Source: Litorisediminicola beolgyonensis (GTDB taxonomy: Bacteria > Pseudomonadota > Alphaproteobacteria > Rhodobacterales > Rhodobacteraceae). From it: DNA of 64,000 nucleotides. The stretch is taken from contig NZ_JBHTMU010000001.1 in the NCBI RefSeq assembly GCF_042679605.1, positions 62,001-126,000 of the forward strand. Direction: 5' to 3'. The position numbers and the translations under genes are program-made. The notes below the pieces were generated by a model. The model searched no databases. It was not told the origin of the DNA and saw only the letters and a list, made by a program, of their open reading frames with translations. This document shows, piece by piece, positions 26,188-35,817 of this stretch. Position 1 is the stretch's first letter, and each line of letters begins with the position of its first letter.

Positions 26188-27402
26188 CTAGCGCATCAGG
26201 TCCGGCAGGTCGCCGGTCAGGCCCGCGGCCTCGCGGATGAAACTGCGCCGGAGCGGGGCCGTGCGGTTGACGAGGCTCATGCCGAGATCGCGCAGACCCC
26301 GGAGCGCGACGCTCTCGTTCGAGAAGAGCCTGTTGAAGAGGTCGGTCGCGATGGCAAGGCTCGCAGTGTCGAACCGCCGCCAGCGCGCATAACGCTCCAA
26401 GACCGGCTCAGAGGCGATGTCCTCGCCCCGGCGCTGGGCATGGGACAGGACATGCGCGAGCGCGGCCACGTCGCGCAGCCCCGCGTTCAGCCCCTGGCCC
26501 GCGAGCGGGTGCACCGCGTGCGCGGCATCGCCCACGAGCGCCAGTCTCGGAGCGGTCAGCGCGGTCGCAAGCGTCATCTCCAGCGGATAGGCAAAGCGCT
26601 TGCCCGCGAGCGAGATCTCCCCGAGGAAATCGCCGAAGCGCGGCTTCAGCACCTGCAGATACCCGGTCTCGGGCAGGGCGTTGATCTCTTCGGCCAAGCC
26701 CTTGCGCTCGGACCAGACGATCGACGAGCGATTGCCCGGAAGCGGCAGGATCGCGAGCGGACCCGAGGGCAGGAAGAGCTGATGCGCGAGCCCGTCATGC
26801 GGCTGCTCATGCGCGATGGCGCAGACGAGCGCGGTCTGCTTGTAGCGCCAACCCGTCCGCGAGAGCCCGGCACGCTGGGCGGTGTCGGAATTCCGGCCAT
26901 CCGCGCCGATCACCAGCCGCGCCGTCAGCGTCTCGCCGTCGCCAAGCGTCAACCGGTGGCCGCGCGGCGTCAGGTCCTGCGCCACCACCTTGGCGGGCGC
27001 GCGATGCGTGATCCCGCGGGTCTCGGCCAGAGCCGACAGCAGCGCGTGCCGCAGAAATCGGTCCTCGAGCATCGCGCCCATCGGGCCTTCCTCGAGCTCG
27101 GAGGAGGAGAAGCTGAGGCCCAGGAACACCCGCGCATCGCCCGCGCGCCCATCGGTGACGCGGATGCCCGCCATCTCCTGCGACTTGGGGGCGAGCTCGG
27201 ACCAGAGGCCGAGATTGCGCAGAAGGCGGATCGACGCCAGGGCCAGCGCGTAGGAGCGGCCGTCGAACTCGGGATCGTCGCGCGTCTCGGGCGGCAGCGC
27301 GTCGATCACGGTGACATCGAGCCCGGTCCGGGCAAGGGCGAGGGCGAGGGTGGCGCCGTTCAGGCCGCCACCGACGATGGCAATATCTGTGTCTGAGGAC
27401 AT
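26188..27402 (-). CDS. UbiH/UbiF/COQ6 family FAD-dependent hydroxylase
   Basis: A 404-residue flavin monooxygenase. DIAIVGGGLNGATLALALA is the N-terminal ADP-binding fold, GADGRNSDTAQRAG the middle motif, and GDAAHAVHPLAGQGLNAGLR the signature that defines the UbiH/COQ6 group. These enzymes add hydroxyl groups to the ubiquinone ring. I use the ATG at 27402; an in-frame ATG at 27438 is also possible and neither has a clear ribosome site. ubiA is 30 kb away, so the pathway genes are dispersed. Which ring position it works on cannot be told. Confidence 0.88.
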   Translation of the reverse strand: MSSDTDIAIVGGGLNGATLALALARTGLDVTVIDALPPETRDDPEFDGRSYALALASIRLLRNLGLWSELAPKSQEMAGIRVTDGRAGDARVFLGLSFSSSELEEGPMGAMLEDRFLRHALLSALAETRGITHRAPAKVVAQDLTPRGHRLTLGDGETLTARLVIGADGRNSDTAQRAGLSRTGWRYKQTALVCAIAHEQPHDGLAHQLFLPSGPLAILPLPGNRSSIVWSERKGLAEEINALPETGYLQVLKPRFGDFLGEISLAGKRFAYPLEMTLATALTAPRLALVGDAAHAVHPLAGQGLNAGLRDVAALAHVLSHAQRRGEDIASEPVLERYARWRRFDTASLAIATDLFNRLFSNESVALRGLRDLGMSLVNRTAPLRRSFIREAAGLTGDLPDLMR

Positions 27403-27492
27403 GGCGCGCAATATGAGCGGATTGGCGGCGTTGTCCATGGGACGCCGCGTCGCTAGCGTCGCGTCAGGATCACGAGAACGAAAGGGTGCGAG

Positions 27493-28827
27493 ATGGCGGA
27501 TTGGACGGAACGGCCCGCAACCGAGATCGGTCAGGCCATCGAGAGGGGCGAGGTCGATCCCGTCGCGCTCTGCGAGGACTTCCTTGCCAAGATCGACGCC
27601 CACGAGATGGGCACCCGCATCTATGCCCGCCTGACGCCCGACCGCGCCCGCGCCGAGGCCGCAGCGGCCAGCGACCGCGCGGCACGGGGCGCGCGGCTCT
27701 CGCCGCTCGACGGGGTGCCGGTCAGTTGGAAGGATCTCTTCGACAGCGCGGGCGTCGCGACCGAGTCGGGCTCGAAGCTTCTCGAGGGCCGCGTGCCGGA
27801 GCGCGATGCCGAGGTGCTGAAGGTCGCGACCGCGATGGGGCTCGTCTGCCTCGGCAAGACGCATATGTCCGAACTGGCCTTCTCGGGGCTGGGCCTGAAC
27901 CCGGTGACGGGAACGCCGCCCTGCGTGAACGATCCCGACGCGGTTCCGGGCGGCTCGTCTTCGGGCGCGGCGGCGTCGGTGGCTTTTGGTCTCGCGGCGG
28001 CGGCCGTCGGCTCTGACACCGGCGGCTCGGTCCGGGTACCCTCGGCCTGGAACGACCTTGTGGGGCTGAAGACCACGGCGGGGCGCGTCTCCTGCGCGGG
28101 TGCGGTGCCCTTGGCCGAGAAATTCGACACGGTCGGACCGCTCTGCCGGACCGTCGCCGATTGCGCCGCGATGCTGGCCGCGCTGGAGGGCACGCGCGCT
28201 CTGGACTTGCGCGGAGCGGGCGACCTCAAGGGCCGCCGCTACGGCGTTCTGAAAACCATCGTGCTCGATGATCTGCGCGACGCGCCGGCCAAGGGCTACG
28301 AGGACGCCCTGTCGCGGCTCGAGGCCGCCGGTGCCGAGCTGATCGAGTTCGAGTTCCCCGAGATCGCCGGTCCGATGGGCGATGCGGGGGTGCTCTATAC
28401 CGCCGAGGCCTGGGGCATCTGGGGCGAGACCATCGCGGCGCGCGGAAAGGTGATGTTCGACCGCATCCGCGAGCGCTTCGAGGGCGGCAAGGCCTTCACC
28501 GGCGCCGACTACGTCGCGGCCTGGCGGCGGCTCCAGGCCGTGCGGCGCGCTTGGGCGGCGCGGGTCGCGGAGTTCGACGCGGTGCTCTGCCCGACGGTTC
28601 CCAACCTGCCGCCCAAGGTCGAGCGGCTGATGACCGAGGATGACTACTACGTCACCGAGAATCTCCTGACCCTGCGCAACACGCGGGTCGGCAACCTCAT
28701 GGGCCTGTCTGTCGTGACCTTGCCGACCGGCGTGCCGTCCTGCGGCATCTCGCTGATGGGGCGCGCGATGGGCGAGGAGCCGCTCCTGCGCCTCGCGGTC
28801 GCGGCCGAGCGGGCGCTCGCGGGGTAG
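27493..28827 (+). CDS. Amidase (amidase signature family)
   Basis: A 444-residue amidase-signature enzyme. The Ser-cisSer-Lys triad is Lys80 (GVPVSWKDLFD), Ser155 (VPGGSSSGA) and Ser179 (DTGGSVRVP), with the glycine-rich region between. Such enzymes hydrolyse aryl, acyl or amino-acid amides, and GatA belongs to the same family. GatA would normally be longer and sit with gatB and gatC, which are absent here. A GAACGAAAGGG ribosome site precedes the ATG. It is divergent from the hydroxylase and upstream of an aminotransferase; substrate unknown. Confidence 0.88.
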   Translation: MADWTERPATEIGQAIERGEVDPVALCEDFLAKIDAHEMGTRIYARLTPDRARAEAAAASDRAARGARLSPLDGVPVSWKDLFDSAGVATESGSKLLEGRVPERDAEVLKVATAMGLVCLGKTHMSELAFSGLGLNPVTGTPPCVNDPDAVPGGSSSGAAASVAFGLAAAAVGSDTGGSVRVPSAWNDLVGLKTTAGRVSCAGAVPLAEKFDTVGPLCRTVADCAAMLAALEGTRALDLRGAGDLKGRRYGVLKTIVLDDLRDAPAKGYEDALSRLEAAGAELIEFEFPEIAGPMGDAGVLYTAEAWGIWGETIAARGKVMFDRIRERFEGGKAFTGADYVAAWRRLQAVRRAWAARVAEFDAVLCPTVPNLPPKVERLMTEDDYYVTENLLTLRNTRVGNLMGLSVVTLPTGVPSCGISLMGRAMGEEPLLRLAVAAERALAG

Positions 28828-28977
28828 GGGCGCGGCCTCGACCGGCGGGCGTCCTCGCGGTATTCCTGCCACAGGCGCCCGAAGGCAAAGGCTTTTTCTG
28901 GACGCTGGGCCCGGGGTTCCGTATCCTGCGGCCAATGACGTGGGGAGCGATCAGCCCCGCGCACGCCCGAGGCAGAA

Positions 28978-30168
28978 TTGAGCGACCTGATGTTTCCCGA
29001 GCGATTCTCGGATCTTCCGCCCTATGCGTTCCCGCGTCTGCGGGCGCTTCTCGACGCGCATGCGCCGGGCGGCCCTGTCATTCACATGACCATCGGCGAG
29101 CCCCGCCATCCCATGCCCGAAATGGTGGCCGAGGTCCTGGCCGCGCATGCCCACGAGTTCGCCAAATACCCGCCGAACGAGGGCACGCCCGAGCTCCGCG
29201 AAGCCATCGCGGGCTGGATCGCGCGCCGCTATCGCGTGACGGTCGATCCCGAGACGCAAATCATGGCGCTGAACGGCACCCGCGAAGGGTTGTTCAACGC
29301 CGCGGTCGCCCTCTGCCCCGAGACCCGGGGCGGAAAGCGGCCCGTGGTGCTGACGCCGAACCCCTTCTACCAGGTCTACGCCGTGGCCGCCCTGGCGGTC
29401 GCCGCCGAGCCGGTCTTCGTCGCGGCCACTCCGGAAAACGGGCACTTGCCGGATTACACCGCGCTGCCCGGGGAATTTCTGGACCGGACGGCGCTGGCCT
29501 ATATCTGCTCGCCCGCCAATCCGCAGGGCGCGGTCGCCTCGCGCGACTACTGGAAGACGCTGATCGCCCTGGCCGAGCGGCACGATTTCCGCATCCTCGC
29601 CGACGAGTGCTATTCCGAGATCTACCGCGACACGCCGCCCCCGGGCGCGCTGGAGGTCGCCCGAGAGATGGGCGCCGATCCCGAACGGGTGGTGATCTTC
29701 CACTCGCTCTCCAAGCGGTCGAACCTGCCGGGGCTCCGGTCGGGCTTTGTCGCCGGAGGCCCCGAGAGCCTCGCGCGGCTGCGCCAGCTCCGCGCCTATG
29801 CCGGGGCGCCGCTGCCCCTGCCGCTCCAGCGCGTTGCCGAGGCCGTCTGGTCCGATGAGGCCCATGTCGAGGCGAACCGCGCGCTCTACCGCGAGAAATA
29901 CGAGATCGCCGACCGGATCCTCGGTGGCGTGCCGGGCTACGCGCCGCCCGAAGCGGGGTTCTTCCTCTGGCTGCCTGTCGAGGATGGCGAGGCGGCGGCG
30001 CTGAAACTCTGGACCGAGACCGGCGTGCGGGTGCTTCCGGGCGCCTACCTGTCGCGGGACGTGAACGGGGACAATCCCGGCAAGGGATATATTCGCGTCG
30101 CCATGGTGGCGCCGAAGGACGAGATGGCAGAGGGGCTCAAACGGCTCCGCGACTGTCTGTACGGGTAA
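28978..30168 (+). CDS. Class I aminotransferase, DapC-like (succinyldiaminopimelate type)
   Basis: A fold-type I PLP enzyme. MTIGEPRHPMPE, YPPNEGTPELREAIAGW, NGTREGLFNAA, NPFYQVY, SPANPQGAV, DECYSEIY and SLSKRSNLPGLRSGF (PLP Lys) match the DapC group that makes succinyldiaminopimelate for lysine and peptidoglycan. Length is 396 residues from a TTG at 28978 preceded by GAGGCAG, or 392 from the ATG at 28990; the ribosome-site spacing favours TTG. It lies 34 bases upstream of ftsK, an association seen in related genomes. The DapC reading is from motifs and is not proven. Confidence 0.82.
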   Translation: MSDLMFPERFSDLPPYAFPRLRALLDAHAPGGPVIHMTIGEPRHPMPEMVAEVLAAHAHEFAKYPPNEGTPELREAIAGWIARRYRVTVDPETQIMALNGTREGLFNAAVALCPETRGGKRPVVLTPNPFYQVYAVAALAVAAEPVFVAATPENGHLPDYTALPGEFLDRTALAYICSPANPQGAVASRDYWKTLIALAERHDFRILADECYSEIYRDTPPPGALEVAREMGADPERVVIFHSLSKRSNLPGLRSGFVAGGPESLARLRQLRAYAGAPLPLPLQRVAEAVWSDEAHVEANRALYREKYEIADRILGGVPGYAPPEAGFFLWLPVEDGEAAALKLWTETGVRVLPGAYLSRDVNGDNPGKGYIRVAMVAPKDEMAEGLKRLRDCLYG

Positions 30169-30201
30169 CGACTTAAAACAAGACCGATAACGAGGCGGAA
30201 C

Positions 30202-33126
30202 ATGGCATATCAGGCACGGGGGCGGGATCCTCTCTTCGACAGCGACATGCAGGCGGCGCTGGAGCGACGCGGGCGCGAGCTCGGGGGGCTGGTCCTGGTC
30301 GTGCTGGGCGCCATGTGCGCGGCGATGATCGCGAGCTATACGCCCGAGGATCCGAGCTGGATCTCGGCCACGGACGCCCCGGTGCAGAACTGGATGGGCC
30401 GCGCGGGCGCGGCGCTGGCGGCGCCGCTCTACATGATCATCGGCAAAGGCGCCTGGGCGATCGCTCTGGTCGCCGTGGCCTGGGGTCTGCGGCTGATGGT
30501 GCATCGCGGCTCGGATCGCGCGGTGACGCGGGTGGTCTTCGCGCCGATCTGGGTGGCGGTGGTGTCGGTCTATGCCGCCGGTCAGGCGACGGCCCCGGGC
30601 TGGACCCACAGCTTCGGCATGGGCGGTCTCTTCGGCGACATGATGATGGGCTCGGTCCTGACCTTCCTGCCGTTTTCCGCCGGTGTCGCCTTGAAACTGG
30701 CCACGGTCGCGCTGGGTGTCGGGGTGCTTGCGCTAGGCGCCTATGTGCTGGGCTTCACCAAGGCCGAGCTGCGCCAGACGGCGCAGTTCCTGCTGGTCGG
30801 CGTGATCATGGTCTATGCCACGCTGATGTCGGCGCTGGGCAAGGGCGCCTCGGGCGCGGTGCGCAGCGCCCAGGCGATGCGGGCGGCCCGTGCCGAGAGC
30901 GGTGACGAGGTCGTCTACGCGTCACCTCGGGCCGAACCCCGCGTGCGCCGCGCCGAGGCCTCGGTCATCGACGAGGACGAGGAGGACGCGCCCGCCGCTC
31001 CGGCCAAGGGCGGATTGCTGGCCCGGATGCCTGCCCTGATGCGCCGTGGCGATGCCGCCAGCGCGGCACCCGCCGAGGCGGGAGCGGGCGAGGACCGGGT
31101 GCAGGCCAAGATCGCGGATGCGGTGCGCGCGAAGCTGCGCCAGACGCCGCAGCACCGGATCGCCGAGGAAGCGCCTCTGACCAAGGGTCGCGGCCGCCGT
31201 CCCGATCCGCTGATCGTCAAGACGCTGGCTCCGGCGGCCCTGCCGCCCGAACCGCCGCTGCGCGCGTCGGACAAGCCGGTGGTCGCCGGTCCTCAGGTCC
31301 AGCCCGCGATCGCGCGTGGCCGCTCGGCGATCCCGCCCGCGCCCGAGACCGTTCTGGACATCGAGGACGACGAGGATGACGCCGTCGAGATGTTCGAGCC
31401 CGAGCTCGACGATCCGATGGCCGCCTTCGAGGCCGAGGAAGAGGGCCGCGGCACGCCCGCCGTGCCGCCGGTGGCCGCGCCTTCAGCGTCGCCCTCGACC
31501 GCGCCCCAAAAGCGGGTCGTGCAGACCGGCATGCGCAAGCAGCTCACGCCGTCCAAGCGGGCGCAGGAAGAGGCGCAGCCGCGTCTCAAGTTCGAGGAAA
31601 ACGAGGTCGATTACGAGCTGCCGCCGCTTTCGCTCCTGATGAACCCCGAGCGGATCGAGCGCCATCACCTCTCCGACGAGGCGCTCGAAGAGAACGCCCG
31701 CATGCTCGAATCCGTGCTCGACGATTACGGCGTGAAGGGCGAGATCGTCTCGGTCCGTCCCGGCCCCGTCGTCACCATGTACGAGCTGGAACCCGCGCCC
31801 GGCCTCAAGGCCTCCCGCGTGATCGGTCTCGCCGACGATATCGCGCGCTCGATGTCGGCGCTCTCGGCGCGTGTCTCGACGGTTCCGGGACGCTCTGTGA
31901 TCGGTATCGAGCTTCCGAACGACAATCGCGAGATGGTCGGCTTCCGCGAGATCCTCTCGAGCCGCGACTATGGCGACGGCAATGCCAAGCTGCCCCTGGC
32001 GCTCGGCAAGGATATCGGCGGCGACCCGATGGTCGCGAACCTCGCCAAGATGCCGCACCTCCTGATCGCGGGCACGACCGGCTCGGGCAAGTCGGTGGCG
32101 ATCAACACGATGATCCTGTCGCTTCTCTACAAGCTGACGCCCGCAGATCTGCGGCTGGTGATGATCGATCCCAAGATGCTCGAACTCAGCGTCTATGACG
32201 GCATCCCGCATCTCCTGTCGCCGGTGGTGACCGATCCAAAGAAGGCCGTCGTGGCGCTGAAATGGGTGGTGGGCGAGATGGAGGATCGCTACCGCAAGAT
32301 GTCCAAGATGGGTGTGCGCAACATCGACGGCTACAATGGCCGGGTCGAGGATGCGCAGAAGAAGGGCGAGATGTTCTCGCGCACGGTGCAGACCGGCTTC
32401 GACGACGAGACCGGCGAGCCGATCTTCGAGACCGAAGAATTCGAGCCGAAGAAGATGCCCTATATCGTCGTGATCGTCGACGAGATGGCCGACCTGATGA
32501 TGGTCGCGGGCAAGGAGATCGAGGCCTGCATCCAGCGTCTGGCGCAGATGGCGCGCGCCTCGGGCATCCACCTGATCATGGCCACGCAGCGCCCGTCGGT
32601 CGACGTGATCACCGGCACAATCAAGGCCAACTTCCCGACGCGGATCTCCTTCCAGGTGACGTCGAAGATCGACAGCCGCACGATCTTGGGCGAGATGGGG
32701 GCGGAGCAGCTTCTGGGCATGGGAGACATGCTCTACATGGCGGGCGGGGCCAAGATCACCCGCTGCCATGGTCCGTTCGTGTCCGACGAGGAGGTCGAGG
32801 AGGTGGTCAACCATCTCAAGGCCTTCGGCCCGCCCGACTATGTCGGTGGCGTCGTCGAGGGGCCGGACGAGGACAAGGCCGACGGGATCGACGCGGTTCT
32901 GGGGCTCAACACCGGCGGCAATACCGACGGCGAGGATGCGCTCTACGACCAGGCGGTGCAGATCGTGATCAAGGACCGCAAATGCTCGACCTCCTACATC
33001 CAGCGCAAGCTGGCCATCGGCTACAACAAGGCTGCACGGCTGGTGGAGCAGATGGAGGACCAGGGCGTGGTCTCGGCCGCGAACCATGTCGGCAAGCGCG
33101 AGATCCTGGTGCCCGAGGCGTCCTGA
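30202..33126 (+). CDS. ftsK: DNA translocase FtsK
   Basis: FtsK pumps DNA at the division septum and helps resolve chromosome dimers. The 974-residue protein has an N-terminal membrane domain (about four helices within residues 25-210), a long, acidic and proline-rich linker (about 235-470), and the motor. Walker A is GTTGSGKSV (about 624-632) and Walker B is YIVVIVDEMADLM. The C-terminal gamma domain (SYIQRKLAIGYNKAARLVEQ) is a winged helix that reads KOPS sites. It starts with ATG at 30202. A double-hairpin repeat follows the stop codon at 33151-33199. Confidence 0.97.
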   Translation: MAYQARGRDPLFDSDMQAALERRGRELGGLVLVVLGAMCAAMIASYTPEDPSWISATDAPVQNWMGRAGAALAAPLYMIIGKGAWAIALVAVAWGLRLMVHRGSDRAVTRVVFAPIWVAVVSVYAAGQATAPGWTHSFGMGGLFGDMMMGSVLTFLPFSAGVALKLATVALGVGVLALGAYVLGFTKAELRQTAQFLLVGVIMVYATLMSALGKGASGAVRSAQAMRAARAESGDEVVYASPRAEPRVRRAEASVIDEDEEDAPAAPAKGGLLARMPALMRRGDAASAAPAEAGAGEDRVQAKIADAVRAKLRQTPQHRIAEEAPLTKGRGRRPDPLIVKTLAPAALPPEPPLRASDKPVVAGPQVQPAIARGRSAIPPAPETVLDIEDDEDDAVEMFEPELDDPMAAFEAEEEGRGTPAVPPVAAPSASPSTAPQKRVVQTGMRKQLTPSKRAQEEAQPRLKFEENEVDYELPPLSLLMNPERIERHHLSDEALEENARMLESVLDDYGVKGEIVSVRPGPVVTMYELEPAPGLKASRVIGLADDIARSMSALSARVSTVPGRSVIGIELPNDNREMVGFREILSSRDYGDGNAKLPLALGKDIGGDPMVANLAKMPHLLIAGTTGSGKSVAINTMILSLLYKLTPADLRLVMIDPKMLELSVYDGIPHLLSPVVTDPKKAVVALKWVVGEMEDRYRKMSKMGVRNIDGYNGRVEDAQKKGEMFSRTVQTGFDDETGEPIFETEEFEPKKMPYIVVIVDEMADLMMVAGKEIEACIQRLAQMARASGIHLIMATQRPSVDVITGTIKANFPTRISFQVTSKIDSRTILGEMGAEQLLGMGDMLYMAGGAKITRCHGPFVSDEEVEEVVNHLKAFGPPDYVGGVVEGPDEDKADGIDAVLGLNTGGNTDGEDALYDQAVQIVIKDRKCSTSYIQRKLAIGYNKAARLVEQMEDQGVVSAANHVGKREILVPEAS

Positions 33127-33150
33127 TACGCGCGTCGGGCCGCGCCGGGG

Positions 33151-33199
33151 GCGAAATCCGAAAGACCGGATTTCGCGCGTTTTCCGGTTCGGAAAACGC
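33151..33199. repeat. Double-hairpin intergenic repeat, copy 1
   Basis: Two perfect inverted repeats lie back to back: GCGAAATCCG (33151-33160) with CGGATTTCGC (33167-33176), and GCGTTTTCCG (33177-33186) with CGGAAAACGC (33190-33199). The same two-hairpin unit is present in inverted orientation at 45175-45218. It looks like a REP/BIME-type dispersed element after a stop codon and may also stabilise or end the ftsK message. Confidence 0.75.
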
Positions 33200-33249
33200 C
33201 CGCGCACCGGCCCGACGGAACCGCCTCCGGCGCCCGGCGTTGGCGCTTC

Positions 33250-33885
33250 ATGGATGCACAGACCCTCTCGGATACCGCCAGTGAGCTTGCCAATCCCGGC
33301 GGGACCGATGTCGCCGACCTGATCGACCGGCTTTGCGAAAAGTCGGAAGAGGGTGACAGCGACAGCGTCTCGATGGCGGATCTGCTCGACGCCATCGGGG
33401 CGCGCAGCTACGGGCCGTTGCTCCTAGCCATCGCGCTGATCGTGATCAGTCCGGTCGGCGCGATTCCCACCGTCCCAAGCCTCGCCGCCGTCGCCATCGC
33501 GCTCGTCGCGCTCCAGCTTCTCATCGGACGCAAGCATGTCTGGCTGCCACAGGTCCTGCGGCGCCGGGAGGTGTCCGGGGACCGTCTCAGGACCGGCATC
33601 GAGAAGATGCGGCCGGTCGCGGATGTCATGGATCGTTGGTTCGGAAAGCGCCTCTCGCGCCTGACCGGAGAGCCGGTCCGTCGTGTGGCGGCCCTTTTCA
33701 TCCTCGCGCTCTGCGCGCTTGTCGTCCCGCTCGAGCTCGTGCCCTTCGGCGCCGTGATCCCGATGGGGGCGATCCTTCTTTTCGGCCTCGCCATCACCGC
33801 GCGGGACGGCATCCTGATGGTCCTGGCCTTTCTCGCCTCGGGTGCCGCGCTCGCGGGCGGATGGATGCTGGTGCACTCCTCCTGA
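33250..33885 (+). CDS. ExoD family membrane protein
   Basis: A 211-residue ExoD-type protein. A short cytoplasmic N-terminus (DLIDRLCEKSEEGDSDSVS) is followed by a hydrophobic block ARSYGPLLLAIALIVISPVG with IPTVPS, and further helices at the C-terminus (ALFILALCALVVPLELVPFG, AFLASGAALAGGWMLV). ExoD was named for exopolysaccharide effects in rhizobia, but its biochemical role is not settled. It lies between ftsK and lolA. The start at 33250 is the only good ATG in frame near a purine-rich stretch. Confidence 0.82.
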   Translation: MDAQTLSDTASELANPGGTDVADLIDRLCEKSEEGDSDSVSMADLLDAIGARSYGPLLLAIALIVISPVGAIPTVPSLAAVAIALVALQLLIGRKHVWLPQVLRRREVSGDRLRTGIEKMRPVADVMDRWFGKRLSRLTGEPVRRVAALFILALCALVVPLELVPFGAVIPMGAILLFGLAITARDGILMVLAFLASGAALAGGWMLVHSS

Positions 33886-33989
33886 TGCCCGTGCCCACCG
33901 CATATCCCGGCCGCGCTATCGCATATCCCGGCCCGAAGCCCCATCTCTTGATCCGAACCAAACGTCGTCCCAATTCCAAAGGACTTTCG

Positions 33990-34592
33990 ATGCGACTTGC
34001 CTCCGTTCTCACCGCCGCCCTGGTCACCCTGGCGACCGCCCTCCCTGCGGCTGCCGAGAAACTCTCACTCGGGCAGATCTCCTCTTACCTGAACGCGATG
34101 AAGACCGCTCAGGGGAGCTTCACCCAGATCAACGATGACGGCACGATCTCGACCGGAACGCTCTCGATCAGCCGTCCCGGAAAGATGCGCTTCGACTACA
34201 ATCCGCCGGAGAAGCAGCTGGTGATGGCGGGGAGCGGAACGGTGGTCGTGCTCGACCGCAAGATGGGCGCCACGCCAGAGACCTACCCGCTGAACCAGAC
34301 GCCGCTGTCGATCATCCTCGCGCCCAATGTCGATCTGACGCGTGCGGGCATGGTCACCGGTCACAGCTTCGATGGCACCGCGACCGTGGTCACGGCTCAG
34401 GATCCGAGCCATCCCGAATACGGCAACATCCAGATGAAGTTCACCGGCAACCCCGTCGAGCTGCGCCAGTGGATCGTGAACGATTCCAATGGCGCGACCA
34501 CGACGGTGGTCTTGGGCGGGCTCCAGAAGAAGTCGCTGGGCTCCAGCCTCTTCGACATCCGCTCCGAGATCGCCAAGGTCAAACGCAACTGA
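33990..34592 (+). CDS. lolA: Outer-membrane lipoprotein carrier protein LolA
   Basis: A 200-residue periplasmic carrier that moves lipoproteins from LolCDE to LolB. It has a signal peptide (MRLASVLTAALVTLATALPA, cleavage after AAA) and the LolA features SSYLNAMKTAQGSFTQIND, GTLSISRPGKMRFDYNPPEK, and a closing FDIRSEIAKVKRN. AAAGGA precedes the ATG at 33990. It is near ftsK, as in many alphaproteobacteria, here with exoD between. Confidence 0.92.
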   Translation: MRLASVLTAALVTLATALPAAAEKLSLGQISSYLNAMKTAQGSFTQINDDGTISTGTLSISRPGKMRFDYNPPEKQLVMAGSGTVVVLDRKMGATPETYPLNQTPLSIILAPNVDLTRAGMVTGHSFDGTATVVTAQDPSHPEYGNIQMKFTGNPVELRQWIVNDSNGATTTVVLGGLQKKSLGSSLFDIRSEIAKVKRN

Positions 34593-34613
34593 CCTAGGGT
34601 CAGCGAGCCAGGC

Positions 34614-35204
34614 TCAGCGCGCGTAGCGACAGTTCGCGAGCTGGGCCTGGTACATCTGCGACCGCGCCTGCACCTTGTCGGCGACCCGCATCAGCCAGCT
34701 CTTGGCATAGTAGCTGCCGCTCCGATAGCCGCCCCGGCCCTCGTGATAGGCCAGATACTGGTTGCGGGCGTCCCAGAGCGGAATGCCGAGCTGGTCGCGG
34801 GTCTGGCGCATGTACCAGCCCATGAAATCGGTGGCGTGGCGGATGTCGTCGCGCTTGGTGCGCCGTCCGCCGTGCTGCTCTTGGTATTCTTCCCAGGTGC
34901 CGTCGAGGGCCTGGGAATAGCCGAAGGCCGAGCTCATCCGCCCGGTCGGGATCACCCCCAGCGCGTAGGTGAAGGGCGTGCGCGCATCGCCGACGAACTT
35001 GCTCTCCTGGTGGATCGTGGCCATCTGCACATGGACGGGCACGCCCCATTTGCGCTCGGCATCCTTGAAGGCGCGGTAATATTGCGGGCGCTCTCGGACG
35101 AGTTCGCAGGCGTTGTCCAGGTTCTGGGGCGCGGTCTTGGAACCGCCGCCGCCACAGGACGCCGCCAGAAGCACGATCACCAGCGCGCGAAGGGTTCTGC
35201 TCAT
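34614..35204 (-). CDS. Lytic-transglycosylase-like (SLT domain) lipoprotein
   Basis: A 196-residue protein with a lipoprotein signal peptide: Ala/Leu-rich core and lipobox LAASC (Cys17), followed by a GGGGS spacer. The domain has HQESKF with the catalytic Glu of SLT-type transglycosylases, SAFGYSQALDGTWEEY, and TDFMGWYMRQTRDQLG, so it is probably a muramidase acting on peptidoglycan in the envelope. It is convergent with lolA, 21 bases apart. Confidence 0.82.
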   Translation of the reverse strand: MSRTLRALVIVLLAASCGGGGSKTAPQNLDNACELVRERPQYYRAFKDAERKWGVPVHVQMATIHQESKFVGDARTPFTYALGVIPTGRMSSAFGYSQALDGTWEEYQEQHGGRRTKRDDIRHATDFMGWYMRQTRDQLGIPLWDARNQYLAYHEGRGGYRSGSYYAKSWLMRVADKVQARSQMYQAQLANCRYAR

Positions 35205-35438
35205 GGGCCTCTCGCTCGGGTTTTTTTGTCGGGTCGTCTTTTTCAGAAAAGACTAGCTCAACTGCGCGGCGAGGGGAAATCACAAACGCGGTTTCGCGCC
35301 CATGTCGGCGGTCCGGCGTATTGGCAGCGGGGCCGATTGTAATACCTTGGTTCACAGTGAGTTTCCGGCAGAATCATGGCCGAATGTTGGACAAACGGCC
35401 ATTGAAGTGCCACAGTTTCGCCATTAGGAGCGAAGACC

Positions 35439-35765
35439 ATGCATACTCAGCGCGCGAAATATCACCTCGGTCAGGTCGTTCGGCACCGGAAACATCCGTT
35501 CCGGGGCGTCGTGTTCGACGTGGATCCGGAGTTCGCAAATACCGAGGAATGGTATACCGCCATCCCCGAGGATAGCCGTCCGTCCAAGGAGCAGCCGTTC
35601 TACCACCTGCTCGCGGAGAACGACCAGAGCTTCTACGTCGCGTACGTTTCGGAACAAAATCTTGTGGCCGACTATTCCGGCCAGCCGGTCGAGCACCCCG
35701 ATATCGCGGACCTTTTCGGCAATTTCACCGACGGATCCTACGAGCTGCATTTCCAGATGAACTGA
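35439..35765 (+). CDS. hspQ: Heat shock protein HspQ
   Basis: A 108-residue HspQ-family protein: AKYHLGQVVRHRKHPFRGVV, the EWYTAIPEDSRPSKEQPFYH block, and VAYVSEQNLVADYSGQPVEH are all signature regions. In E. coli HspQ is made under heat shock and has been tied to Lon-dependent degradation. GGAGCGAAG precedes the ATG. The 235-base upstream gap holds a 7-bp hairpin (35236-35253, GTCTTTT/AAAAGAC) but I found no convincing promoter. Confidence 0.93.
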   Translation: MHTQRAKYHLGQVVRHRKHPFRGVVFDVDPEFANTEEWYTAIPEDSRPSKEQPFYHLLAENDQSFYVAYVSEQNLVADYSGQPVEHPDIADLFGNFTDGSYELHFQMN

Positions 35766-35797
35766 CCCCGAAAGGGTCGGATCCGCGATGCAGGAAG

Positions 35798-35817
35798 GGG
35801 CGCCCCGGCGGGCGCCC
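35798..35817. terminator. GC hairpin between convergent hspQ and threonine aldolase genes
   Basis: GGGCGCCC (35798-35805) and GGGCGCCC (35810-35817) form an 8-bp stem with a 4-base loop in the 52-base gap between two convergent genes. There is no good T-run on either strand, so it is at best a weak or Rho-assisted terminator. Confidence 0.4.

Noticed and set aside
35220..35226. Seven-T run upstream of the transglycosylase-like gene as a terminator
   Set aside because: No stem precedes it in either orientation; the nearby GTCTTTT/AAAAGAC hairpin at 35236-35253 is not followed by T residues.
35395..35430. Possible heat-shock (sigma-32) promoter ahead of hspQ (TTGAAG ... CCATTA)
   Set aside because: Transcription would start inside the ribosome site, leaving an almost leaderless message; the -10 match is weak.
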